DNA of 64,000 nucleotides, taken from Eucalyptus grandis. Its lineage: Eukaryota > Streptophyta > Magnoliopsida > Myrtales > Myrtaceae. Of the stretch, positions 55,879 through 64,000 are shown piece after piece; position 1 is the first letter of the stretch, and each line of letters starts with the position of its first letter. The stretch spans positions 36,853,516-36,917,515 of the forward strand of contig NC_052615.1 in NCBI RefSeq assembly GCF_016545825.1, given 5' to 3'. The position numbers and the translations under genes are program-made. The notes beneath the pieces are model-generated. The model saw only the letters and a list, made by a program, of their open reading frames with translations, was not told the origin of the DNA and did not search any database.

Positions 55879-56504
55879 GGGTGCATTTGTTTGTGTTTCG
55901 TTAAAAATTATTCCAGGAACGGAAATAGAAAAACTATTTCTGTTCGGGAACAATTTTTAACCAGAAAAACGCGTTTAGTAAACTTGTTTCGGGAATAAAA
56001 AAGAACCGAAACACGTTTGGTAAATTTGTGTTCTTTTTTGTTTCTTTTAATTTTTAAATTTTATTTTATTTTCCCTTTTTTCTTTCTTTTTTTCTTCTTT
56101 TGGCCGGTCGCCGGCCTCGGCCATGGTGGCGACCGGCCGACGAGGGCCGGCGTCCCCGCCCAGCCACGGCGATGCTCCGGCGAGGTTGCCGGCCCTCGAT
56201 GGTGTCGCCGACCCTCGACAGCCGGTCGCCGGTCATGGCCGAGGCCGGCGACCGGCCAAAGAAAAGGAAGAAGAAAAGAAAAAGAGAGAGAAAATTTATT
56301 ACTCCAAATTGTTCTAGAAACAAGAAGCAAGTTTTTTTTTTTTTTTCTTATTTATGTTCCAAATGTGTTCCCAGGAAAAGAAAAATAGATTTAAAACAAA
56401 AAATGCAAACAAATGCGTTTTTGTTCTTTTTTGTTTAAAACAAAACAAAAAAAAAAAAGGATTTTTGCTTATAAACAGAAAAAGAAATACAAACAACCAG
56501 CCCC
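55879..56504. mobile_element. PIF/Harbinger-like MITE, 626 bp, TSD TTA
   Basis: The left end is GGGTGCATTTGTTTGTGTTTC; the right end reverse complemented is GGGGCTGGTTGTTTGTATTTC. TTA flanks it at 55876-55878 and 56505-56507. The mirrored inner parts (GGAACAATTTTTAACC; TTTTTGTTTAAAAC) and a GC-rich palindromic core (56100-56260, CGGCGACCGGCC on both sides) allow it to fold along most of its length. Confidence 0.7.
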
Positions 56505-56507
56505 TTA

Positions 56508-58140
56508 GTGATCGAGATTAATCAATTAAATCAAGGTCGCGGTGGGGGCCAGTCTAGTGGTTGGGACTATGTGATATCTGCGCCATCCCCCTCGCCCCGA
56601 CATCGTCTTTACGGCATGCTGTTCCTGTTTTTCTGTTACTACGTTCTTTTTTTTTTTTTGTCTTGACCTCATTCCGTCATCTACCAAGGAATGCGGACCA
56701 TAAGTTGGTCACGAGCTCAGCTAACCACGGCCGAGAAAAGAAAGGGGAAAATGATGCAGACACCCTGATCATTATCGTTGTCGATGATTGAGCTTGGACC
56801 CTTCTGCTCCAGCATCAATAATTACAAACTTTTGTATAGCCTGAACCAGGCACTGGTTGCCCTTCTCGATGAGCAGTGCTGAGGATCCAAATGTTTGAGG
56901 GAACGTTAATCAGTTGATTAGTGTGCGAGGTGCTCTTTGGTTAGATGAGGGTGCGCATGCGCAACATGTGAGAGGGTTTGATCAGTTGTTTAGACCATAG
57001 GAGATATCCAAGACGGATGCCGTAGATGATGTTGTCCAATTCGTCCGAGAAATAAACACGGGCTTGCGTACAAATGCAAGCATGTTTTCAAAACCGTCTA
57101 CGTGAAAAGACAAGTTCTCATACCTACTTGATTGACAATTTCAAAAATCTTGATGTTTTAGCTACTGGCATTAGCCATCTACCATAAAAATCACAATCCC
57201 GTTGTGAAATGTTCAAGTTGAGCCATGATTACTTGGAATCGAGTCATGATTACTTTGGATTGAGGCACATGGTTAGCAAGCACGTCATTGCATCCCCACC
57301 GAGACACTAGCAATTAGGTTTTCTATTCATTCCTTAGTCGAGGAAGTGGATGTGGCATGTGAATAAGATCATAAACGAAGTCATTCGGGGTAATGATGAA
57401 GCAGAAAATATAGACTTTGCATGAGTGCGAGAACTTGGGATTGTTCTTCTCTCTATTCATTGCTTTCGGCTAGGAAACGAGGAAACGATTTCTAGGCATG
57501 AATGCTTCTATCCACACACGCTTAGATAACTAGACTTACGGTGCACGCAAAGGTTAATGTAATTGTAGCATGTAGAAGATGACATAAAATAGCATTTGAT
57601 TACCAAATCAGAATCAGAATGAACCTAATCAAACAAAAAATTATGATCTCCTAATTGGTTATATTCATCGACGCGAGCAAGAGTAGAAGTGAACATCATA
57701 TAAAATGAATTTGAATAGAATTGAAATGCGCTAGTTCATTTTATTGTAGCGGGACTACTTGGATAGCTCGTGTAAAATGATGTTTTGACTTTGTACCGAG
57801 GGTGTTTCGCTATACACTAGTCTACTGAGTATGACATTGCCTTGAGAGAGTTCATCATAGGATTTAGAGAAAGTGTGAAAGTTATAAGGATAGACATCAT
57901 ATACATTTAACAAAACCCTAGCCCCCCCCGCCGGGGCCCCGGGTGGGGGATGGAAAATCTACAAGAGGTGCCCGTTCTCAGAATTTGAGAACTTACAAAG
58001 GCATCCAAGGTCCCCGAGTTTGGCTGGCAGGTAAGCACGTGTTTTGTGGATCTAAGATTCAAAACCAGTGTAAACCTAAACACCCATTTGATTTTGACAT
58101 GCGTGGCCTGCATGGCTTGAAACATCTCTCTCTCTCTCTC
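56508..58140. other. Region without a recognised gene
   Basis: About 1.6 kb. It contains a C/G run (57924-57952) and a CT dinucleotide repeat (58125-58142) next to the MYB fragment. A frame at 57943-58329 ends near a donor-like CAG/GTAAGC (58027-58035), but I recognise no protein. This could be part of a captured segment. Confidence 0.45.
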
Positions 58141-58788
58141 TCACATCAGCAACGACTCAGCAAAAGACTCCAGCTGAACAAGATAATCCTCCGTCCTCAG
58201 AAGCTGCAGATATTCCTCTTAGAGCTTCTCGAGCGTCCCGTTCTGGTCTTTTGCTGGTTCTTCTTCGGGTGGGTACTCAGGACAATGAGGGTTGGCAGTA
58301 CTGTCGTCATTTGCCCCGTTAAAAATTAATGGTGACCGCGATCTTGCGGATCTCCAACAAAGAAGCCGTATAGCCCAGCAGTTTCATCTGACCTAACATG
58401 AGCCACTTCCCTGCCAAGTAACCCTGCTTGACTGGAGGACCAGCTAATCGCAGTGTTGCAGTCGAAACTGTAGTTTCTAGGTAACGGAAGGACGTGGTAA
58501 CCCCAATGGCCTTGGGAAGATGAACTATGGGCCTCTCCATGGCCTCCGCGGATGCTTTATTAGGGCTCTTCTAGTTGTTGTGCTTCGATTTCTTGGTGCT
58601 CTCTTTAGTGGATTTGGCGGTCGTTTTCCTCCTCTTAGTGCGGGTGAACGATGCGCCGGGTGGGTGTCTTGACTTCTCAGGAGCCTTTTGCTGAGGTGGG
58701 TGTTCCAGTAATTCTTGCTCTCGTTATCGGTTCGACTGAGGAGCCTACTGGCAATGAGACACCAGCGGTTGCCAAGAAGGAGTGCAAT
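58141..58788 (-). pseudogene. R2R3-MYB gene fragment: third exon
   Basis: On the minus strand an acceptor-like AAATCAG precedes ATTGCACTCCTTCTTGG at 58788, giving [20 protein letters not shown], then [17 protein letters not shown]. This is the R3 repeat of an R2R3-MYB from the usual second-intron position onward, with the DNA-recognition helix and two conserved Trp. The canonical GRLPGRTDNE is changed to [10 protein letters not shown]. Downstream, [17 protein letters not shown] and a Glu-rich tail (CPEYPPEEEPAKD, EDYLVQLESF) run to a stop near 58141, with frameshifts and one internal stop. R2 and exons 1-2 are absent from the window. Such MYBs are nuclear transcription factors, many of them regulating phenylpropanoid pathways; the subgroup is uncertain. 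Confidence 0.75.
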
Positions 58789-58937
58789 CTGATTTGGCAT
58801 GACAGCTCCCCTTGAATCTGTTCCATTCGGCTTCTCGGTTTGGTCTACGCTGCCATCAGCCGATCTTTTCATCGCACTTTTGCATTTGTCTCTGGAGTGT
58901 GGTTTCTTGCTGATATTTTTTTATGTATGAATTTCAG

Positions 58938-59467
58938 GTCTTTGTTAGAGATTTTGTACCTAGTGGATTGGCTTGCCTGATGAAAAAAGAGATGGAACCA
59001 GAAATTGTGAAGAACTTCCTGTTAAGGACCCTTCATCCCAAGGCTGGGAAAAGAGAATCGATAACTTCACTCTTGGAGAAGGAGTCATGCCTGAGAGCTT
59101 CAAAGTCGGTTTTGACTTGCAAGACAAAAAGGAGAGACTAGTGGCGGATTTTGGCGGCAGTGCGATAGGAAGAGTCGCACCTGTTGATTCAGGGTTCTGG
59201 TGGATCATACTTACAAAGTGCGCGCATGATTATTCCCTTGCAGACCTGCCAGTTGTGCAGAAAGGAATGAAGCTGATACTTATCCTTTGCCTATCTTATG
59301 GATTTGACACATTCCCAACGCTTCTTTGCGCAGATGGTTGTAGCATGATTGAAAAAGAATGGCGAGTTTTCTCATCGTTCTTTTTCTTGAGTTTTATTGA
59401 GCTAAAACTTGTCAAAATGGCTGCGCGCATGCTTGGCATATCCGAGGAATTAAGAATTCACTTTTAG
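58938..59467 (+). pseudogene. Neutral/alkaline invertase gene fragment
   Basis: An acceptor-like GAATTTCAG precedes 58938. The exon then reads [16 protein letters not shown] and [12 protein letters not shown], and after a frame change [55 protein letters not shown] and [16 protein letters not shown]. These are core blocks of the GH100 cytosolic/plastid invertases that split sucrose into glucose and fructose. The LLRAYTK block after WWIIL is shortened by about four residues. After SMI the match to the family decays. Catalytic-domain ends, N-terminus and most of the C-terminus are missing. The preserved intron border shows this is a genomic fragment and not a retrocopy. Confidence 0.88.
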
Positions 59468-59740
59468 TTTGTTTAGTTACTGTTGTATCGAGAGTTGAAT
59501 CCTACCTCTCAGAGCATCATCTGATGCAGGCTAGAGAAGATCATTACGTGGCGCTAAGGTTTCTATCCCCAGTAGCCTTCAGAGCAAACCAATACCAATT
59601 GCATTTTTTAATGGCTGCAGCCATGCTTAAGCAACGCAACGCAACCTAAATTATTAATTTTGTAGCTAGTCTATCTTACGTCTACTCCGTAAAGCAACAT
59701 GTGATGGTGATGGATAAAAAGTGCAAATGGGAGCTAGAGA

Positions 59741-59964
59741 CCGGAAGACGACGGTCCGATTGGCGGGTCTTCCATTGGATCCGACAGTCGCCTGACACCA
59801 AGAAAGCAGAGAGGAAGCATCGCCTTAAAAATCGCAACTTTTTTCCTCAAAGAGCGAGGTGCGCGAAGTGATACGAGCTGGAAGGAGTGCTTGAGGCTGG
59901 AGTTGGAGCGCAGCGCGTCGAGGAGAAGCTGTTCCCATGGTGCCGTCGCCGTTGGACTGGCCAT
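59741..59964 (-). pseudogene. PPOX2-like (pyridoxamine-phosphate-oxidase family) gene fragment, two exons
   Basis: Exon 1 (59964-59875) starts at ATG and encodes a 30-residue segment, APWEQLLLDALRSNSSLKHS in its middle, ending FQL. A short intron (59874-59792, GT...CAG, phase 0) leads to exon 2, ATVGSNGRPANRTVVFR (59791-59741), after which homology stops. The joined segment matches the N-terminus of plant proteins with an FMN-binding split-barrel fold related to pyridoxamine 5'-phosphate oxidase. A Tyr-containing step (HSSYFQL in relatives) appears shortened to HSFQL. Only the first 47 residues remain. It faces the invertase fragment, tail to tail. Confidence 0.75.
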
Positions 59965-59969
59965 GTTTC

Positions 59970-60200
59970 TGATTCTTCCACTCTGCTTTGGGGATAACTG
60001 GACAACAATTCATATGTTTCTTCTTGTTTTGGAATAAAATTTATGTTTCCCCAACATATTTTCTTAATTTTTACCAAAATATAGTTATGCTTTTTTTTTT
60101 TTTGGCAACAAGAAGATTTGTGCACGTCTAAGTTACATATAAAAAGAAGTTTGATTTTCATTTTTGGCTCTCCTGCAATCATGTCATTTATATACAAAAT
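59970..60200. other. Spacer upstream of the PPOX2-like fragment
   Basis: About 230 bp, AT-rich, with a T-run at 60090-60104. No feature recognised; it may be captured 5' flank of the PPOX2-like gene. Confidence 0.4.
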
Positions 60201-60201
60201 G

Positions 60202-60621
60202 GGGAAAATTGTTAGATAAGCTCCAAACCTGTTGCATTTGTGTCAATTTAGTCATAATTTTTTTAACTTGGTATCAATTTAGTTATTCTAACTAATTTTA
60301 ACTAGACATTACTGATGTGAATGCTGGTCGGCTTAGGTGATATCACCAACTATTTTTAATAACATTTTAATAGTTTTTAATTTTTCTCTCCTTCTTCTTC
60401 TTCCTTTTATTGGTGAGAAGAAAGGAGAGAAAAATTAAAAATAAAAAAATTATTAAAATATATCCACATTAGTGTTGCCGATTCCACGTAAAACCGGCTA
60501 ATATCTATGTCAACAATATCTGACCAAAATTAGTTGGAATGATTGAATTGACATCAAGTTAAAATGTTTAAGACTAAATTGACACAAATGCAATAGGTTT
60601 ATGACTGTTTTGATACTTTCC
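60202..60621. mobile_element. Small MULE-like element, 420 bp, same family as 6077-7075
   Basis: It starts GGGAAAATTGTTAGATAAG; its right end reverse complemented reads GGAAAGTATCAAAACAG. Both sides continue with GTCATAAACC-like and GCATTTGTGTCAATTTAGTC. The flanks TACAAAATG and TACAAAGCA (60193-60201, 60622-60630) are a diverged 9-bp TSD. The GC-rich core present in the larger copy is replaced here by short AT-rich sequence. Confidence 0.8.
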
Positions 60622-60639
60622 TACAAAGCAATAAAAACT

Positions 60640-62244
60640 TATTGGAAAACCCTGGCGATTCTACTAATGTGTGTATTATTGGTCGATAGATGTGCAAGTA
60701 ATATGTAATTCATGATCCAACAAATCCGTTAAAGTAAGGATTGCTCTGCCACCATCAAGGGCGAGCAAGGTATTGGAGGCCAATGTGTCTGAAAGCTGGC
60801 TGGACTAAGTAGAGCTTGAACAAATATAATAAAATGAGAAATTTGTGAGGACTTGGATGAATCAAGGAAAAGTGAACAGTTGAGTGGAACCAGCATCGCC
60901 AATATGTTTGCAAGAACCGAAGATAGTAGGTGAACAGTTGTTTCGGTGAAAAAGCAAAAATACAACGGGTTGAAGGAGTCGAAGTTGTGTGATGTGCTTT
61001 TATTATCTAAATAGAATTAATACCCTGAAAAATCCTAAATTGGTACAGCTGTGACAAATTTATCCTAAATTATTTTTTTGATCATGAAAAACCCTAAACT
61101 GTTATACTTATGACAAATTTATCCCGATTGACCATAAAAAACCCTAAACGATACATTTATGACAAATTTACCCAAAACTAATTTATTCGACCGCAAAAAC
61201 CATAAACTGGTAAATTTGTAATAAATATACCATCCGCTAAATTGGATTAATACTACAAAAAAAAATCACAAAAAATAAACCTGTGACAAATGATGGTATA
61301 TCACTAACCGCATGCATGTGTCATTTAACTTAATAATTTGACTGTAAAATTTAACAAAAACTAATAGAGGATAAATTTGTCACAAGTGACCAGTTTGGGG
61401 TAAAATTTATCAAATGTATATTAGTTTGGGGTTTTTGGTGATCGAAAAAATAGTTTAGGGTAAATTTGTCATAGGTGTACCAGTTTGGGGTTTTTTAGGA
61501 TATTAATTCATCTAAATAAGAAGACTAGAAGCTCTCTTGGATAGATTTGAAATTCAAATTAGCGGTTAATAACCAGGTTCAGGGTCTAGAAGTTGCAGCA
61601 GAAAATCAACAGTCGCATTTTCTGCAAGCAGTTAAACAGTCAATTCACAACTTGATAGAGGTAGACAGACTCCATTTCAGGAAACCTCCCTTTGTGCCTA
61701 GCAATAATAGTTTGTATGAGGAGACTGCAGGCCGGTAAAGGTGATCTTCTGTCCAACGACTAATTCAAGCTTGGGAGAATATGAAAATGATTTAAATAAA
61801 GACTGCTGAAGGACCTGGCGGAATTGAGGAAGCTTCAACTCCCTAAAATGTTAACTGCCTGTAATCTGCTTGGGATAGACCGTTTAAGAGTGATAGAGGT
61901 GCTTGTGTTTGGTAGAGTGATTCATAAGCTTTGTGTAGAATCAACACCTGCTACTATCCGTAACTTTCTGAAGATTGCTAGCAAATTCCAGTCTGATTCT
62001 TGACTGTTAATCTAAGTGAGTAGATGTAGGCTTGATTATAAGTTCAATCATTACAATTTCCTCTTAAAATGTTCTATCCTTTAAACTCATTTACTTGCGT
62101 ATCCGATAGAAGTACCGGCTCTTATTAAACTCTTTCTAGTTTTTTACTTCTATTAAAGTTTACTTGCAAACATTTCGTGAAATGTTTTAAATTTATTTAA
62201 AACAACCTGTTGATCCCCTCTAGGTTGTTGTGTCGGCATTAACA
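60640..62244 (+). repeat. LTR of Cop-B (about 1.1 kb without the MULE)
   Basis: It starts TTATTGGAAAACCC (an eroded TGTTGGAAAA start) and ends GTCGGCATTAACA. Its first half matches both arms of the inverted repeat at 46465-47550; its last 400 bp match 48195-48668. Confidence 0.7.
61014..61509. mobile_element. MULE-like element, 496 bp, perfect 9-bp TSD
   Basis: The ends GAATTAATACCCTGAAAAAT and the reverse complement of the right end, GAATTAATATCCTAAAAAAC, form a long TIR. Repeated GACAAATTTAYCC and AAACCCTAAACTG motifs fill both sides. ATCTAAATA flanks it at 61005-61013 and 61510-61518. The inverted arms of Cop-A lack it. No coding sequence is present. Confidence 0.92.
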
Positions 62245-62311
62245 ATTAGTATCATAACTCAATTGCTTATTTTTTGAAGGGTCCTATTTCAAAGCATAAA
62301 GATCTTTTGAA

Positions 62312-63948
62312 ATGGCTAACATCATTGGACCCTCAGCTGTTAAGTGTCAACCCATCTTGAGGCCTCCAGTGTTTCAAGGAATTGACTTGATGATTATTGG
62401 AAATGCCGAATGAAAATGTTACATCCAAACGATTGATTACGAGCAGCTCCTATCAATAGAGTACCGCCAGCAGCAGCAATCCCCTAGAAGAATAGACAAA
62501 AGGACTTACTTTAAAAGCTCAAAACTCTTCATATTTTTATTTTATTTTATTTTTTCCTCTTCGTCATCTAGTTTTTCTCCCTGTGGTCCAGCGAACGGAA
62601 TATGAAATAGACACGAAGTCACTTTTGAAGAGATGATAGAGCGAGACCAAAATGAACACCATCTTAGGAAGCTATCACATATTCGTGATGAGTTATAATG
62701 AAAGGACCATTCGAATGTACACGAGGTACGTTGACGTAATCGATGGTCTTGCTAGTCAAAGTAAGATTTGTGCAAATCTAGAGAATGTTGACAAATTGAT
62801 ACATGCTCTTGTCATGGCTTGATAAATTGATGTGTTCAGAAGGATTGTGGCTCATCTATGAGTAATCGATTCTTCAGTTTCACGAAACCATTAGTGTTCT
62901 AAAATACTCATCGAAAAGGGATAATGCACCTACGTAATGACTACAGAGATTTAAACTCTGTTGTTAGACTAAAGAGGAGATCTATAATTATGGTTAGCCT
63001 CATACTTGTATATATAGGGAGATTTCCTCCGAATTGTATCATCTCATTCACAAGTAAAAATATACTAATGAGCTTCTCTCTTTAAAAAAAAATCTTTTTT
63101 ACGATTCCTGTTAGTGAGTCAAGTGTGATTATGATTGACTTGGGAGAAATCTTAAAGCCGTATGAGTTAAGGAACACTAGATTGATCAACCCGTGACACT
63201 CTTTCAAAGAAATAGAGTCATGTTAAGGCTTTAATTCGTGTCAACCCACTAGTAATGGATGGGATGATGGGCACTCTACCGGGGCTGTAAGGTGAGCTGG
63301 AAAGTGATGAGCGCAGCATGAAAAGCAAAGTTGGATTCAAGAATCTTACGAGAAAAGGGAAAAAAAATTCATGGAAAAAGGTCGATGAGGACGGCTAACC
63401 AAAAGGAGATTTCGTGAAAACAAAGATGATGTTAAAAGGTGAAGAAGAATTACCTGCTTTGAACGCAAAAGGCCAAGTCAGATAAAGGTGGATTGTCCAC
63501 TGCTCAAGAGAAAGGAAGTAGAGTTCAAAAGAGAGGAAGAAAGCCTCAATTGAATGACTTGAAGTGACACTCACTGTGAATCAAGCGACGAAGATATAAC
63601 AGAGCAAGCGCATCTCTCTTTGATGGTCCAACTGCCAGTCGAAGAGGACGAGGTAGATGCCTCTTAATTTTCTTAAGACGAGATCATAAATTGTTAAATG
63701 ATGTTTTTTTTTTTTTTTAATAACTACATAATAATTTGTAGAGAAAATCGCCGAGCTAAAAAAAGAGGTTCCTGAACTGAAGCAGAAGATATGTATTGCA
63801 CAAAGATGAGCTTGAGTTGCTGCTCATGGAGCTTCGCATTTGTTAAGATAGAGGAAGACGTGCGAAGGAAAGCAACTCTCGTTTCCTTCTGTCAAGGCTG
63901 AATCTTGTGACACGTGCAACAAATTTTCTTTGGGCTAAGAAACTCTCG
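62312..63948 (+). pseudogene. Cop-B gag remains
   Basis: ATG 62312 gives MANIIGPSAVKCQPILRPPV, a UBN2 gag start. The stretch 62690-62830 retains ERTIRMYTRYVDVIDGL and ENVDKLIHAL. The zinc-knuckle codons near 63450-63500 are mostly lost. The stretch 63740-63945 has the same charged coiled coil as Cop-A (ELLLMELRIC, RRAKESNSRFLL). Many stops and frameshifts. Confidence 0.65.
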
Positions 63949-63950
63949 AT

Positions 63951-64000
63951 AATATTTTGTCAATTTGAATTTCTTATAATGACAAATTAGATTTGAGTTA
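63951..64000. repeat. Exact 50-bp copy of 53991-54040 at the window end
   Basis: AATATTTTGTCAATTTGAAT and the following 30 bases are identical at both places, 9960 bp apart, and the match is still running at the last base of the window. The sequences to the left of the two copies differ. Confidence 0.95.

Larger units (their letters stand above)
60640..63948 (+). mobile_element. Cop-B: second decayed copy of the Cop-A copia family
   Basis: LTR 60640-62244 (interrupted by a MULE), PBS-like ATTAGTATCATAACTC, gag start at ATG 62312, gag centre (62690-62830), zinc-knuckle remains (about 63450-63500) and coiled coil (63740-63945). It shares with Cop-A even the non-coding block inside gag, so both copies descend from one already degenerate or deleted form. 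It breaks off at 63948 against a copy of 53991 onward. There is no pol. Confidence 0.75.

Noticed and set aside
56017..56496. Overlapping frames on both strands
   Set aside because: They arise from the foldback GC-rich core and T/A runs of a MITE.
57943..58329. 128-codon plus-strand frame
   Set aside because: It overlaps the antisense MYB tail, contains a CT repeat and shows no domain. The donor-like GTAAGC is suggestive but not enough to call a gene.
59605..59665. Possible Helitron 3' end (palindrome TGGCTGCAGCCA, then CTAA, and later CTAG followed by T)
   Set aside because: The palindrome is too far from CTAA, which is followed by A, and the CTAG lacks a stable GC hairpin just upstream. 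No matching 5' end was found.
1..64000. tRNA, rRNA, CRISPR arrays, integrated plant pararetrovirus
   Set aside because: No tRNA cloverleaf or rRNA sequence was recognised. All RT and protease motifs fit gypsy or copia, with LTRs, PBS or integrase nearby, not caulimovirids. CRISPR is not expected in a plant nucleus, and the tandem arrays lack a spacer pattern.

Overview
This window looks like nuclear DNA of a eudicot plant. The signs are a two-exon LRK10-type receptor kinase, fragments of R2R3-MYB, neutral invertase and PPOX2-like genes that keep plant-style introns, and a dense mix of Ty3/gypsy Tat, Ty1/copia Sirevirus, MULE, hAT and PIF/Harbinger-like elements. I cannot name the species. All calls come from reading the sequence; no database search was run.

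Left edge (1-5602): part of a minus-strand LTR with two minisatellites. Then comes the only gene that reads as intact, an LRK10L-type receptor-like kinase on the minus strand (exons 3790-4552 and 2173-3218), followed by plain upstream DNA.

Nested retrotransposon block (5603-34398). Element Tat-A (plus strand) begins with an LTR at 5603 that is interrupted by a 999-bp MULE. It carries broken gag, protease and half of its reverse transcriptase, and stops inside RT near 11655. The same RT resumes near 31517 and continues through RNase H and part of integrase. Between the halves lies about 19.9 kb of a second, oppositely oriented element, Tat-B: its 3' LTR (11656-12119, minus), PPT, three antisense accessory genes on the plus strand (two with plant-mobile-domain features), and an integrase C-terminus (31086-31516, minus). 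The first accessory gene is split by a complete 9392-bp Sirevirus (12604-21995; 905-bp LTRs, 5-bp TSD AATGT) and by an hAT-like MITE. A copia RT/RNase H remnant (33488-34398) follows.

Element Tat-C (34399 to about 46466, minus strand) has a 2.2-kb 3' LTR, a long 3' untranslated region with three families of tandem repeats (one with higher-order structure), integrase, RNase H, RT and a G-patch region. Its 5' end is missing.

Right part (46465-64000): two decayed copies of one copia family, Cop-A (46465-52245) and Cop-B (60640-63948). Cop-A contains a roughly 530-bp inverted duplication of its LTR start with an 11-nt loop. Comparing the copies gives empty sites for several TIR elements. Between them are two PIF-like MITEs, an LTR-like stretch, gene-poor DNA, and a cluster of three captured gene fragments (MYB, neutral invertase, PPOX2-like). 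The last 50 bases repeat 53991-54040 exactly.

Apart from the kinase, nothing here looks like a working host pathway. The main interest is how nested elements carry and rearrange accessory genes, satellites and hairpin-forming repeats.
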